A DNA stretch of 64,000 bases from Achatina immaculata. Its lineage: Eukaryota > Mollusca > Gastropoda > Stylommatophora > Achatinidae. Positions 46,013 to 56,700 of this stretch are shown in pieces; position 1 is the stretch's first letter; each line of letters starts with the position of its first letter. Below the pieces are notes generated by a model, which was not told the origin of the DNA, searched no databases, and saw only the letters and a program-made list of their open reading frames with translations. The stretch is from assembly GCA_009760885.1 (NCBI GenBank), contig CM019701.1:35788697-35852696 (forward strand). The letters run 5' to 3'. The translations under genes were made by a program, and so were the position numbers.

Positions 46013-46286
46013 TGTAGGCCGTTTGTCTGTTTTGATAACTCATGTCTGTATAGTGTCCCTGGCTTTGATATTTGTTTCTTCTTCCATCTCTCTCATTTCT
46101 ATAACAAGAGTTCTGTGTCTGTCTGAAGTTTGTTCTAGGATAAAAATTGTAATGTGTTCTCATATTTCTTTCCTGTCTCAACTCTCTACATAACCTAGCT
46201 ACTTCTCTCCTCAGATATTTAATCTCCCGTTTTAGTATATCTATTTTAGGTGTTTCTGCAATCTGTTGTGTCATTTTCTCTAACAT
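45999..46286 (-). pseudogene. Gag-like protein, N-terminal coiled coil
   Basis: 95 codons starting MLEKMTQQIAETPKIDILKR. Residues about 16-42 form a probable coiled coil (LKREIKYLRREVARLCRELR), followed by an R/N/Y-rich stretch. It is the first ORF after the 5' LTR and primer-binding site, as expected for gag, but there is no capsid signature I can name. Confidence 0.6.
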
Positions 46287-46783
46287 TCTCTCTGAAAAAT
46301 CTCTGTATTATTCTTACTCTATGAAATAATCAATAATTTCTAGTGAAAAAATATACTAACAAAGCAGTATAAATCAACAAATATACACTTCAGTTGCAAC
46401 AACAATCTAATACATAACTTACCTGTCTCTTGTTCTTGGCCGAATATACTGTCCCTCCGTCGTTGATGTTGTTGCTCTTTGCGAATGTCTAATTAATGTT
46501 CTATGTATACCACCAGTGTTAAAGAAACAATTGTTCTTTGCCTAAATCACATCAGTTCATTCTAGCACGTGATCATCTGTACTTCGCGTTGTCCTATCCT
46601 CGTTGATTTCGTTGTTAATATTGATAATGTCTGAGTTAAGAATACACCACTGTTAGAAAAATAAAATGTTCTAGGTCTGTCTAAATCACAAAAAGTTTGG
46701 TTATAACATCAGCACGTGATAGTTAGTACTTCGCATTGTGTTCACTTTTACGTCAGGTCGTCTCCTCCCGAATTTCGGAAATA

Positions 46784-46796
46784 GCCACGGGCACCA
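46784..46796 (-). promoter_or_regulatory. Candidate tRNA primer-binding site
   Basis: TGGTGCCCGTGGC on the minus strand, immediately after the 5' LTR end. A sequence beginning TGG pairs with the CCA end of a tRNA. I cannot name the tRNA. Confidence 0.6.
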
Positions 46797-48796
46797 TTAT
46801 AACATTGTCAAGTTGTGAATCATACATGAATAGTTCCATATTATAGATTTGAAACTTAAAGATGCTCTTTGATTAACACATCACAGGTTTCGCAAAACAT
46901 TACAATTTCATTAATCAGAGGAAGTCCGATGCAACGTTCACTTATCTTATATTTTATATCTTTCCCATGCCATTAAACGTCACATAGAGCTCTCGAGGTA
47001 GTTCGCCAAATTTTCCTGTCTTCGGCGAGTCTTTCAACCTCATCAAGGGAAAGATTAATTTGGCCTCTTTTAACAATGTCCTCTGCAGAGTTTCATGCGG
47101 TCTGCCTCTTTTTCTTTGGCCTGTTGTGTTCGATTTTATAGCTTGTTTTGGGATTCTCTGACTGTTTCTTCTCATCACGTGATCTATAAATGTTCATCTT
47201 CTTTTCCTGATCACCCATGAGACTGATTGTTGTTCAGTCATCTTCTTATCTCTGCATTGCTCTTGAATTCGTTCCACTTGATGGCGAGTATTTTCTTTAG
47301 GCATTTGTTTTCAAAAGAATCTAATTTCTTGTCTATTATCAAAAGAGTCTAATTTCTTTCGTTCACTGCAGTATTTAATTCTGATTAATAAGACCAAGAT
47401 AACATCATTTGAATTGAATCACTTAATCATTTGTTCACAGTATCAAACTCTATCATTTTCTACATGCACCATTTCTCAATTGATCAAATTCACAATATTA
47501 TACACTGGATACGAGAACATTTCCTATCTCAATATTATATCACATCTGCAACACGTGGTCAACTAGTTTCTCGTCTAAAATCACTATACTCAAAGTTTCA
47601 AAAGTGTAAGTTCTTCTTAATCACTTGAATCACTTTAAAACTTCCGTCTAACACTACTTCTAATTTTATATCGTCTCGTTCTCTTTATTCTCTTGTCTGT
47701 CTTCTGATTTCTTCTGACGGTCTTCCTCTGCCATCTCTCAATCACTGTGTACTAACGAGCAAAGTCTACTTGACTCTTTTCCTTATGTGTGTTCTCCTTC
47801 TGCTGTTCTTCTCTGATTTCTTCTAACGGTCTTCCTCGACCGTCTCTCAATCGCAGTGTACCAACGAGCAAAGTCTACTTGCCTCTTCTCTGGACTTCTG
47901 TTCATATCTCTCATCTGATGGCTTCTCGGCTGTTCTGGGCGGACCTTTTTTCTTCCTCTTGTATTCCCGTACTTATTCGTCCTACTTGGTTTTCTGATTG
48001 TCTGTTTTTCCGTCTTCAGACCCCCTCCTCAGTCTCATTTCTCCAGGACTTCCGTACCTCTTCGTCCTAGATTGTCTGTTCTTGTTTTTTTTATTACTGT
48101 CTCTCCGCTCACCTTTATTTCTTCAAGTGCAGCTTGATGGATTAACCAATAAGTATTTTGGCTCCAAACTTCAGATATCCACTGGTTCCCATAAGCCTTC
48201 GGATTGTCTGTCATTCAAACTGCCTCGTGACTTATCTCTTGTAAGTCAATTGTCCAATAGGCCACGCTTCTAAATATTTAAGTGATCAGCTGGCCAAGTC
48301 GGTCGCTCCTTTATTTAAAAACCGTGTGCAATAGCGTCATAAAAGCGTCAGAACGCGCGCCACCTAACAGGTGTCAAAGTGTCAATTTCGTCTATACAAT
48401 TGTTATTTACCTAAGACATTATCTTCCTCTTTCATGTCAGAGGTTTTATTGTGTCCTCGCTTTTCATTGTGATGCCTTTTCTATTCGTCTTTTCTATTTT
48501 GTTTACACATGTCAACGTCCAGTCATCGCTTTGTTATCACTGGACCATCCTACTTTCTGGCGTCCTTTCTTTGTATTACCTATATGTCAGCGTCACTGAG
48601 TCTCGTCTTTTTCTATTCACTGTTTCCACTGTTTACTTTTGTCCGCGTCTTGTTCTAGTGCTATGTAAGTTCTATATCTTTCTGTTCCTTTTCTTTGTGT
48701 TATTCTATGTTACTATTTTCTTTACGGTATATTTTCATAATCATATTCATTAATAATGATAACAACTATAATCATTACATACAAGGCCATGCTACA
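46797..48796 (-). repeat. 5' LTR of the LTR retrotransposon (LTR2), with a LINE inside
   Basis: 2000 bp including the RTE-C insertion at 46943-47359. It keeps a segment of about 540 bp (47850-48390) missing from LTR1 and partly shared with the solo LTR3. On the minus strand this segment holds TTTAAATAAAGG (TATA-like) and CCTATTGG (inverted CCAAT), a plausible promoter. Its size differs from LTR1 because of the insertion and the deletion. Confidence 0.82.
46943..47359 (-). pseudogene. RTE-C 3' fragment inserted in LTR2 (copy C4)
   Basis: The frame at 47178-46954 encodes NSQRIPKQAIKSNTTGQRKR, GRPHETLQRTL and a terminal ELPRELYVTFNGMGK. It is flanked by CGTTCACT (46935-46942 and 47360-47367). 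A short internal duplication ('aaaagagtctaatttct') lies near 47310-47355. It dates RTE-C activity as later than the LTR element. Confidence 0.85.
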
Positions 48797-49268
48797 TCGT
48801 GTCCGTTACTAGTGGTGATGACGTTGGTAATGGCTAGTCTGTCACTCATGTCAGCAGACGACAGAGATGGCTTCACTGTACCTGATAGTCGCAGGAGATG
48901 TTTTGAAGCCCCATCTTGAATGCGACTGAAGTCATCTGTCAACCAAGAGTCGACATCATGAGCACAGCCTTGAACTAGTATATTATTTCTGGTATGTTAC
49001 AAGCGGTGTTTTTATAAAGTCCTCCACATGTGCACCATTTTTATCTGTCCCCTTTTCTGTGTGCCCGTCGTAGTACTCCTTGAACGCTTGTTTCACGCAC
49101 TCATAATCGAGCGTGTTGTTGACAAGAAAGAGCATACATTGTCTCTCGTTAGTCTGTGTTATTGTCAGGCCGGGTACTTTGTCGCAATTACGGAGCTTGG
49201 TCCTCCGCCGGCCGCAGCCCATCCCGTCTTCTTGTCTGGCTAGCTTCTTCTAATTCATCGTCTCGACT
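48797..49268 (-). pseudogene. Unknown ORF, N-terminal half, split by the LTR element
   Basis: Minus-strand coding includes RDDELEEASQTRRRDGLRP, then (shifted) KLRNCDKVPGLTITQTNERQ and YECVKQAFKEYYDGHTEKGT, then (shifted once more) ILVQGCAHDVDSWLTDDFSR up to ITTSNGHD at the LTR edge. Beyond the LTR element the same frame resumes at 42495. Upstream, 'ggccag|gtgaga' (near 49312) and 'ttatcttgtag' (ending near 49269) could be a donor and acceptor of a short intron. No family recognised. Confidence 0.5.
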
Positions 49269-49589
49269 ACAAGATAACATTGTTAGCTCATGACGCAATA
49301 AATTATCCCGGCCATTGTAGTCTCACCTGGCCACACGATGACCTAGTTACAAGTATGAATCTTTCGCGTGGTCACGTGCTAGGTCAGTATTAGGCAGAGA
49401 GATATATATAACTTTCTAACATTTTGGTATTTTAAAAATTTTCACATATTTCATCACAAGTACAAATACAAGTGAAATCCAGTGATATATATTTCACATC
49501 ACAATCTTATAAAATGTCACTGGTAAAAATCCAAATGTAGGAGTTAAAATAAATGCGTCCGATCATAACTCGAGGAGATGGAGAGAGAG

Positions 49590-50115
49590 GACATCAACAA
49601 CATGGTAAACAGAGCAAAGCAGGCATTTGCAATCTTGCAGAATATATGGAAATCCCAAAAAGCTGAGCATTAAAACGAAAATCAAGATATTTAAGAGAAA
49701 TGTCCTAAGTTTGTGACTCTAAGGAAGTGAAGGCTGAAAAATCACCAAAACTATAGAAAGTAAGATGGACTCTTTCTAGACTTTTTCGAATGATTAAAAT
49801 AATATTTTTGCCAAACACCTAAGAAATAATACCTTGTTGGCAGAAATGCAGATACTGACAGCGATTATTGACGAAATACGTTGGCGATGGTTAGAACATG
49901 TGCTTCGGATGACTAACGACTCACTGCCAAAAATAGCTCTGAGATGGACCCACTGGGGAACAGCAGTAAGGGTAGACCAAAGAAGACATGGAGAAGAATA
50001 GCAGATAGAATATTAAGCAATAGAAGGCTCACCTGGGTAAGCGGAAAAAAAGGCGGAGTACAGGAGTTTGTGGAAAAAACCTTGCGGTAGTTCCATGTGC
50101 CCTGGGAACTTAAGG

Positions 50116-50117
<2 letters not shown>
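49590..50117 (+). pseudogene. RTE-B 3' part, diverged (copy B5)
   Basis: The plus strand aligns to B2 from 'acatcaacaacatggtaaac' (thumb) to 'cttaaggttcat'. Stops and indels are frequent. Its tail is (TA)n at 50118-50151 instead of (GA)n. Confidence 0.78.

Positions 50118-50151
<34 letters not shown>
50118..50151. repeat. (AT)n microsatellite
   Basis: About 17 AT units directly at the 3' end of RTE-B copy B5, before the Tc1 remnant. It probably expanded from the LINE tail. Confidence 0.85.
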
Positions 50152-50154
<3 letters not shown>

Positions 50155-51200
50155 CACGAAAGTTAAGGACCACTTGCTAAACCCTTGCCTAAAAAAAACA
50201 ATATGCAGCCAATATCAGAAAATTTACACCAGAAACTTTATTTCAGAATTAACTACATTTAAAATGCAACAAATTGACACGTCTTACGCAAATGTGGTAA
50301 TCCCTACAAAAGTAATAAACCAGAGAAGTCACTCATCCATCATCATAAAAGTAACAGGACAAGTACTGTTACACTTGATCTATCACTATCTGGTATAACC
50401 AGATTTGCAGCCATGTATTCGATACATCTTTGATGCATGGAGTCCATAAGGATTCTTGGAACATCCTGCGGAATAGCCTGGCACTTTTGATGAAAAAACA
50501 GTCAGCTGTGCAATGTCAGCTGGCGGAAAGTGCTTATTTGATGATACTCTCCGTCCAAGGATATCCCAGAGGTGTTGAAATGGAGCACGATCAGGTGAAT
50601 GAGCGGGCCTGTCCATCCTGATGATTGTCTAGTGGTGAAAGAAGTCATTAATGAGCTCGATATGAGGCAAGTCCTAAGTCATGTAAGCATCTGCAAACTG
50701 TCATCCTACTGACGTTATGTTTGCAGTATTCATCAGCTGGCGTTGTGAAATGGTACAAGTGACCGTACGGTGACGAAGGCAGACAAGCTCGTACAACGTG
50801 GACGCCCGAAGAGTTTAGGTCTTCTACTCCGTGTCCTAACTGGTGTCTCTGAATCTCTCCAAAAGCTTTTGAATCGTAGAATATGACACTCTTAAACGTC
50901 ATGCAACTTGATGACCCGATTCGCCTTTTCAACCCACGCAATAACTCAAAGACGTTCTAGGGTGTTAAGACTCCTTCTCTGTGGTTTTTACAACTGACAA
51001 AAGTGTCCTATTTTCACGAATTTTAAAGTGAATGAAAAGTGACATCTGTTCATTAGAAGTCCCTACTGCACTTTCATCACGAATCAGCACGATTTTTCTA
51101 CCTGCGTGGGTTAGCGGAACGCGTGAACTATAGTTTAAATATTACAGTTATTGCACATGATTTTTACACCCACCGTTATAATCAGTGAGTACTTTTCATA
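50152..51200 (-). pseudogene. Tc1-type DNA transposon remnant
   Basis: The minus strand has two transposase blocks: a Tc1 DNA-binding/linker segment at 50941-50648 (ending MTVCRCLHDLGLASYRAH) and the C-terminal catalytic block at 50616-50386 (AHSPDRAPFQHLWDILGRRV). The expected SPDLNPIEHLWD motif has Q in place of catalytic E. The two other acidic residues fall in a deleted middle. The left edge 'ttccacgaaagttaaggacc' looks like a terminus, but I could not find its inverted partner. Inactive. Confidence 0.72.
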
Positions 51201-51379
51201 CCTCGGGTGCACAGAGGACTGCAGATGGCAATGAAACATATTTGAAGGAAATTATTCTTTATCATATCAATACATTAACTGATATAAATATGTTGAAAAT
51301 AAAGGGGTGCAATATGCAATATATAAGCAGCTAAAGATATGGTTCCAATAAAGAAAACACAAAAGAGTGAATGAATTAC

Positions 51380-52384
51380 AACAGGCACACTAGTACTAAT
51401 AAAACAACATAAGGAAACCAAGACGAAATGGAAAGTGACAAATAACAACAAAGAGGAATATAAATCTTTAACAAAAGAAGTACGAAGAAACATAAGAAAA
51501 GACAAAAAAAAACAATACATACAAGACTGTTGTGAAATAATTAGAAGGACATCAGAAGTGTGGAAGAGATAGTGAAATATTTAAAGAAATTAACGAGAAA
51601 TGTCACACTTACGTTAAATGTAAATTGTGACGAGACGGGATGACCTTGACAGAGGCAGAGGAAATTCTAGAAAGATGAAAGCAATATTGCAGAGGAATGT
51701 TTGATACAACTGACTGTGAAAGCAGAAATCAGCAGTGTGAATTATTATTGGAACCCGAACCGACAATTGAAGAAGTTTTATGGGCAATAAAGAATATGAC
51801 AAATGGTAAATCACCAGGATGTGATGTGATAACACCTGAACTTATTAAAGCAGGAGGAAAGGAATGTGCAACAATCTGTCATGTACTATGTAGAAAGATA
51901 TGGCATTCAGGTAGTTTGCTACACTCATACAACTGTCAAAAAAGGTAACCCGAAATTATGCGCAAACTACAGAACCGTTGCCCTGATTAGTCATGCCAGT
52001 AAAATTATATTAAAAATAATAAAGGGCAGACTTCGAAAGAAATTAGAAAGAAAAATGAGCATGGTCCAAGCTAGTTTTAGACAAGGAAGAGGAACAGGAG
52101 ATCATATATTCAATATAGATTTCATAATAGGGAAATGCAGAGAATTAAACGCGAATCTATATTCATCTTTTATAGACTATTCAAAGGCATTTGATTGTGT
52201 ACAACACCAGAAATTTTGGGAAATAATGGGAAAATGGGATTTCCAACACATTTGATACAATTAATATTACTGCTGTATCTAGACCAACAGGCAGCAGTAA
52301 GAATAAATAGTGAAACAACTTGGTTTTACATAAAACAAGGAGTCCGTCAGAGATGAGTATTGTCGCCTTACTTATTTAACTTCC
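51380..52384 (+). pseudogene. RTE-A, linker to RT motif B (copy A7, 5' part)
   Basis: Plus-strand frames give a linker (KWKVTNNKEEYKSLTKEVRR, about 51425-51500), then EVLWAIKNMTNGKSPGCDVI, QASFRQGRGTGDHIFN, FIDYSKAFDCV and, with frameshifts, KQGVRQ ending at 'acttatttaactt' where Penelope P4 begins. It extends further 5' than the other RTE-A copies. The rest of the element resumes in pieces at 54566. Confidence 0.8.
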
Positions 52385-53217
52385 AATAATTAGTGTATAA
52401 GTATATAACTATACACGAAGCCACTGCAGTAAATCTGTGATACCAAAATGTATAATCTAGGAAAAAATGTAGGAACGTCTTTATTACACAGTTATGACGT
52501 TTCGGCATGAGCCTTAATCATAAAAAAAATACAGGATGAAGAAATAGAGAGAGGAAATAAAATATAAATTCACATGAATGCTATGTTAACAAATAACCAA
52601 ATAAAATGAAATGAATGAAGTTACTTTGCTGCAACTTGTTAATAAACTTGGCTTGTCCGACGCTGTGTCAGAAATGCGTATGTTGGAGTGTAGAGAGTAA
52701 TTAAATAGAGACTTGGGATGTGTGATAGGTGGGTGGTAATTGAGGGTGGTGGGGAAACCGTGGACGGGAGAGAGAGTGATACAGTGGTAATCTAGGCTGG
52801 AGAAGGTGAAATATGTGACCATAGTAGTGATAGAGGGATTGTAATGTTATGCTATGAAGAGGTTTTAAGCTATGTGTTACAAATGAGAAGGGATGGAGGG
52901 ATTATGATTGTGGAAGAGGAGAATGGTGTGTGTAGCTGAATAACGAGTCCAAACCATGTGGTTTCAGAGTCCCATATTCCTGAATGTAACTGTTCTCAAG
53001 TTCTGGGCAGCTTGTGTCATCTGCGTGACACTGTTTTATGGCTGTTACCAGAAAGTCAGATTTTCCTCTGTGGCTGGGGCCATTGAAATGATTCTGGACT
53101 GGTTTCGAAGCATGCTGGGTGATATCGTACAGATGTTTTTGCATGCTGTCCCCTAATCTGAGGCCAGTTTCGCCAGTGTAAGTTTTTCTGCATCTTTTGC
53201 ATACAATGACATATATA
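52385..53217 (-). pseudogene. Penelope-like element, GIY-YIG end and 3' UTR (copy P4)
   Basis: The frame 53237-52902 encodes NNIYVIVCKRCRKTYTGETG, LRLGDSMQKHLYDITQHASK and NHFNGPSHRGKSDFLV, a GIY-YIG domain, with an intact frame to the terminal SLFSYTHHS. The 3' UTR includes the mini-hammerhead-like motif (52495-52521) and ends at 'ccaataattagtg' (52385). A solo LTR has inserted at its 5' side; the piece beyond (54376-54384) ends the copy. Confidence 0.85.
52490..52525 (-). ncRNA. Mini-hammerhead-like motif (copy P4)
   Basis: Minus strand: ATGATTA, GGC-TCAT-GCC, GAAAC, GTC, ATAA. Stem II is perfect. Core positions 3 and 8 are A and T, as in the other copies. Confidence 0.55.
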
Positions 53218-54370
53218 TTATTGAGTTTGTGAATCATATATTTCTGAATAGTTCCATGTTATAGAATAGTTCTATAGTATTGAAGCTTACAGATGCTCTT
53301 TGATTAACACATTACAGTTGTCACTTCACAGTTTTAACTTTACCATATTCGCTAAACCAGAGCAAGTCAGATGAAATGTTCACTGCATTATTTAATTCCG
53401 ACAATTAAAGTATCAGATTTATTGTTGACAACATCATTTGAAATAAGATGTAATATGACATAAACTTCATTAGTTTCGTCGTTGAAGCACATAACCATTT
53501 GTTCACAATATCAAACCCTATCATATTCTGCATGAAGCATTTCGTCAATGTTCTCAACTTCAAAATGTTCTACATGCGATACGAAGACGATTCTGAACTC
53601 TGTTTTCTAATAGATCTGCAACACGTGGTCTGCTAATTTCTCGTCTGAAATCTCTTTACTCGAAGTTTCAAAAATAACAAATCTTCTTAATCACTTGAAT
53701 CATTTGAAACACATCTTCAGTCTAACACTACTTTTGATTCTATATCGTCTCGTTCTCCTTCTTGTTCGTCTGTGTTTCGGTCCCCTCCGTGTCTCCTAAT
53801 GAGTGTTTTCGAATCGTGGCATGGACTGTCTTCCACTGATGTCTGGACCGGGCTCTGCTTACTGACCGTCCTGGTGCAGACGGTACCCCTCTCTTGTCCT
53901 CTTTGCTGTTCTTCTCTCATCGTCCTTCTCTCCAACTGCCCTGTGACTTATATGTCGTAAGTCATTGTCCAATAGGCCACGTCTCTAAATATTTAATTGG
54001 TCAGCTGGCCGAGTCGGTCACTCCTTTATTTAACAACCGTGCGTCCTAAGAATAGCAAGCTATTACGTGTTAGTCTGTGTCAATCTCCGTCTATACAATT
54101 GTCATTTACCTTCCTCTTTCATGTCGGATGTTTTATTGTGTCCTCGCTTTTCATTGTGTTTTTCTCTTCTGTCTTTTCTATTCTATTTACTCGTGTCAGC
54201 GTCCGGTCATACAGTGTCAAGGAAGTTTGTTTTTCTACATTGCTCTAATTTTCCTATTTACTGTTTCTGTTGCTATTAGATGTTACTATTATGCCTACAG
54301 TATATTCATAATGATATTCATTAATAATAATAACAACAACTATAATCATTACTTACAAGGCCATGCTACA
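53218..54370 (-). repeat. Solo LTR inserted in Penelope P4 (LTR3)
   Basis: 1153 bp matching LTR1 and LTR2, with 5 bp duplication ATATA at 53213-53217 and 54371-54375. On the minus strand it starts TGTAGCATGG and ends AATAA. It keeps the CCAAT- and TATA-like region. It is the product of LTR-LTR recombination and shows that the LTR family transposed to a second site. Confidence 0.88.
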
Positions 54371-54383
54371 ATATATCACATTG

Positions 54384-54565
54384 CATATCACAAAAGATGC
54401 ATCTGGTTATGTCATCTGCAAAATCAAGGTCTTCCAGTTGGGTCTCATGTATCCAAGATTTTTTCATTATGAAGTATATGGCAATTCCAAAAAGCAAGGG
54501 AGATAATATACGTCCTTGTTTCAAGCCTGTTTCAATCTGGAACCATTCGATCATTCCTTCTTCAT
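54384..54565 (-). pseudogene. RTE-C fragment, RT motifs B and C (copy C5)
   Basis: The minus strand encodes MIEWFQIETGLKQGRILSPL (motif B) and LEDLDFADDITR (motif C). It stands between Penelope P4 and the continuation of RTE-A copy A7. Confidence 0.78.
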
Positions 54566-55112
54566 ATATATCAATGAGGAAAAAGTGGAAGAGCTGGAGA
54601 GTTTTGAATATCTTGGATCATTACTTTTTTATTTCCCTCACTGTATCTCCATTATTAAATGAAATGAATGAAGTTACTTTGCTGCAACTTGTTAATAAAC
54701 TTGGCTTGTCCATTATTAAATGGAGATACAACAAGGGAAATAAAAACGAGGACATCTATCGCTCTTCAAAAAGTTAAACAACTAAAGAAGCTGCGCAGAG
54801 GAATAGACAAAACTACAAAAATAAGATTTTTAAGGGCATGCATCTTTCCCATCGCACACATGTCTGTGAGACCTGGACACTTAACAAAACAGCTGAGAAC
54901 ACATTTTGGACACATTAAACGTCATGAGTATTTAGATCAGACCGTCTTGGAGGGATACATAATTAGGCAAAAGAAAGAGAGGAAGACGAAGGCGAAGATG
55001 GCTGCAAGACATCGTTGATAATCTGCAAATGGATGCAGGGCATCTTGCTTACAACCGAGATGACTAAAGAGAGCTGTTAGGGACGCAAGGGACATGCAAA
55101 TGACTGACTGAT
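54566..55112 (+). pseudogene. RTE-A, thumb and C-terminal tail (copy A7, 3' part)
   Basis: The plus strand matches A1 from 'atcaatgaggaaaaa' to the terminal 'gcaagggacatgcaaatgac', with (TGAC)n tail. It is interrupted at 54629-54742 by a small foldback: an inverted duplication of the 'ccattattaaatggagat' region around a 55 bp insert identical to 52604-52658. About 150 bp of thumb sequence are deleted near 54900. Confidence 0.78.
54629..54742. repeat. Foldback with a 55 bp templated insert
   Basis: The left arm (54629-54656) and right arm (54712-54742) are imperfect inverted copies of the RTE-A segment around 'atggagatacaa'. The spacer 54657-54711 is identical over 55 nt to 52604-52658 in the Penelope 3' UTR, 2 kb away. 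Confidence 0.85.
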
Positions 55113-55429
55113 ATACCCAAAAAGTAAACATATGTTATATATCTTCTGTCGTGATTAGTTCTGCAAAGAACAGTTTTCATGTCTATGTGGGTATTAATAA
55201 TCTCTGATCGATTTGGGGATGAGAAGTTAGTATCATTCTGTCTTCATCTCTGACACTGACCGACATTTGTGCAACTGTATTACTGCGGTACTTGAAAATA
55301 ATATGTCAAGGACAACGTAGACTTTCAAAGAACTGGCAACTGAGTCAGAAATACAGCATTGGCACACATTTGCACAGGATGTATTATCTGAAAAGTCCCT
55401 GTATAAGTTCTGGTTCCTCTACAGACATT

Positions 55430-55960
55430 CATTTCAAGTGCCATGCCGTGTGGCGTAGGCGATCATTTCTCTCCACAATTCCCTGTCTTTAGATTTGCTA
55501 CATAGTCAGATTTATAAGTAACAGTGCACTGTGCACTCTCGGTAGAGGTTGGTGGTCACTTTTTTCTATAGATCTCGATCCCTGATTTTTTTCAGTCTCC
55601 ATAGTTGGTGACTTTTTAATCATGCCTTCGCATTAGACTGTCCATAATTTCCATCTTAGTCTCCCCTTACCACTGTAATATACTTTGTTATAGTGGTTTG
55701 AAGTCTTCCCCTTCTCATTAAATGTCCAGTGAATGTTGATTGTAGTTTTGTTTTGTGGATTTAATTGCATTCTTTTTGCTCATTTGTTTTTGTTTAACGT
55801 TCCTAGTGTGTCACAGTTGTCCAAAGCTCTCTCAATAATTTTCAAGGAAACCACATCTCTGTTCTCTATAGCGATCTTTGCATGATCTGTTCACTGTCTG
55901 TGGAATAGCATAGGCTCAGTGTAGCATTTTAGAACTCCGTTCATTTCTGTAGTCTCTAAT
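55430..55960 (-). pseudogene. RTE-type LINE 3' fragment (family E, second copy)
   Basis: The antisense start 'caagtgccatgccgtgtggc' resembles the family E end at 30912. Minus-strand frames with many stops give a KNKxAKRMQLNPQN-type tail. Strongly decayed. Confidence 0.5.
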
Positions 55961-56404
55961 ATGTGGAACATGGATCAAGCAGAACATTCTAGAGTAACTG
56001 ATGGTTTATGATAGGCTTATCTATAGTAAATATTAACAAGAGTATAGACAAGAGTATAGACAAAAACTCACTCGCTTCTGGAAGTCACAACCATTTCTTT
56101 ATGATTTCATTCACTTTTCCCTAACTCAGTACAAGAGTCACATAAGTTTGAAGGGTTGAAATACACTCATAAAATGAGGAAAGACACACTAAAGCAAAAA
56201 TGTGAACCTCACAAACACTAGAAATTAAAAAGAAAAATACGATATATTTTATTCATCGTAAACCAGCGCCATGTGCAAAAACCGTACTCGAAAAACGTCG
56301 TATTATGTTAATTGGATCTGCCTGTTAAAGAAGAATTTAAAAGTATAATCTGCTGTAATGATAATCTCGTGCATGAGACGTAACTGTAATTTAAATCGTC
56401 ACAC
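55961..56404. other. No recognised gene
   Basis: AT-rich sequence; a short direct repeat 'agagtatagacaagagtataga' is at about 56038-56060. Confidence 0.5.
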
Positions 56405-56412
56405 TGAATGTA

Positions 56413-56700
56413 TGTCAGGCTTCGCACTGTAGTTCGCCATGGTTTTCTGTTTTCGGCGAGTTTTTCAACTTCGTCAAGGACCGTATGCCCATTAATTTAG
56501 CTTCTCTTAACAATGTTCTCTTTGGAGTTTCAGGACACTTTTTATTTGTCTTGTTGTGACCCATTTTCTAGCTTATTTTGAAATTCTCTGATTGTTTCTT
56601 TTCACCACGTGGCCGATATGTTTATTTTTTTTATGACTGATGAGACAGGTTGTTGTGTGCTCATCTTCCTTATCTCTGCACTGGTCTTGTCAATAATAGT
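56413..56700 (-). pseudogene. RTE-C 3' fragment (copy C6)
   Basis: It matches C1 and C3 around 'ctgttttcggcgagtttttc', 'ttaacaatgttctctttgga' and the tail region, with several deletions. Confidence 0.65.

Larger units (their letters stand above)
42497..48796 (-). mobile_element. LTR retrotransposon with gag-like ORFs and no recognised pol
   Basis: The parts run in minus-strand order: 5' LTR (46797-48796), a candidate primer-binding site directly after it (46784-46796, TGGTGCCCGTGGC), gag-like ORFs (46286-44917), a non-coding region with a 275 bp direct repeat, a purine tract AAGGGGAGG next to the 3' LTR (about 43585-43597), and the 3' LTR (42497-43584). The internal region is only 3.2 kb. 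I see no protease, RT, RNase H or integrase, so it would need a partner element. It split an ORF. GACAC near both edges may be the target duplication, but it is offset by 1-2 bases. Confidence 0.8.

Noticed and set aside
50152..51200. Complete Tc1 transposon
   Set aside because: No inverted partner for the left end was found, the central catalytic part is missing and the final E is replaced by Q.
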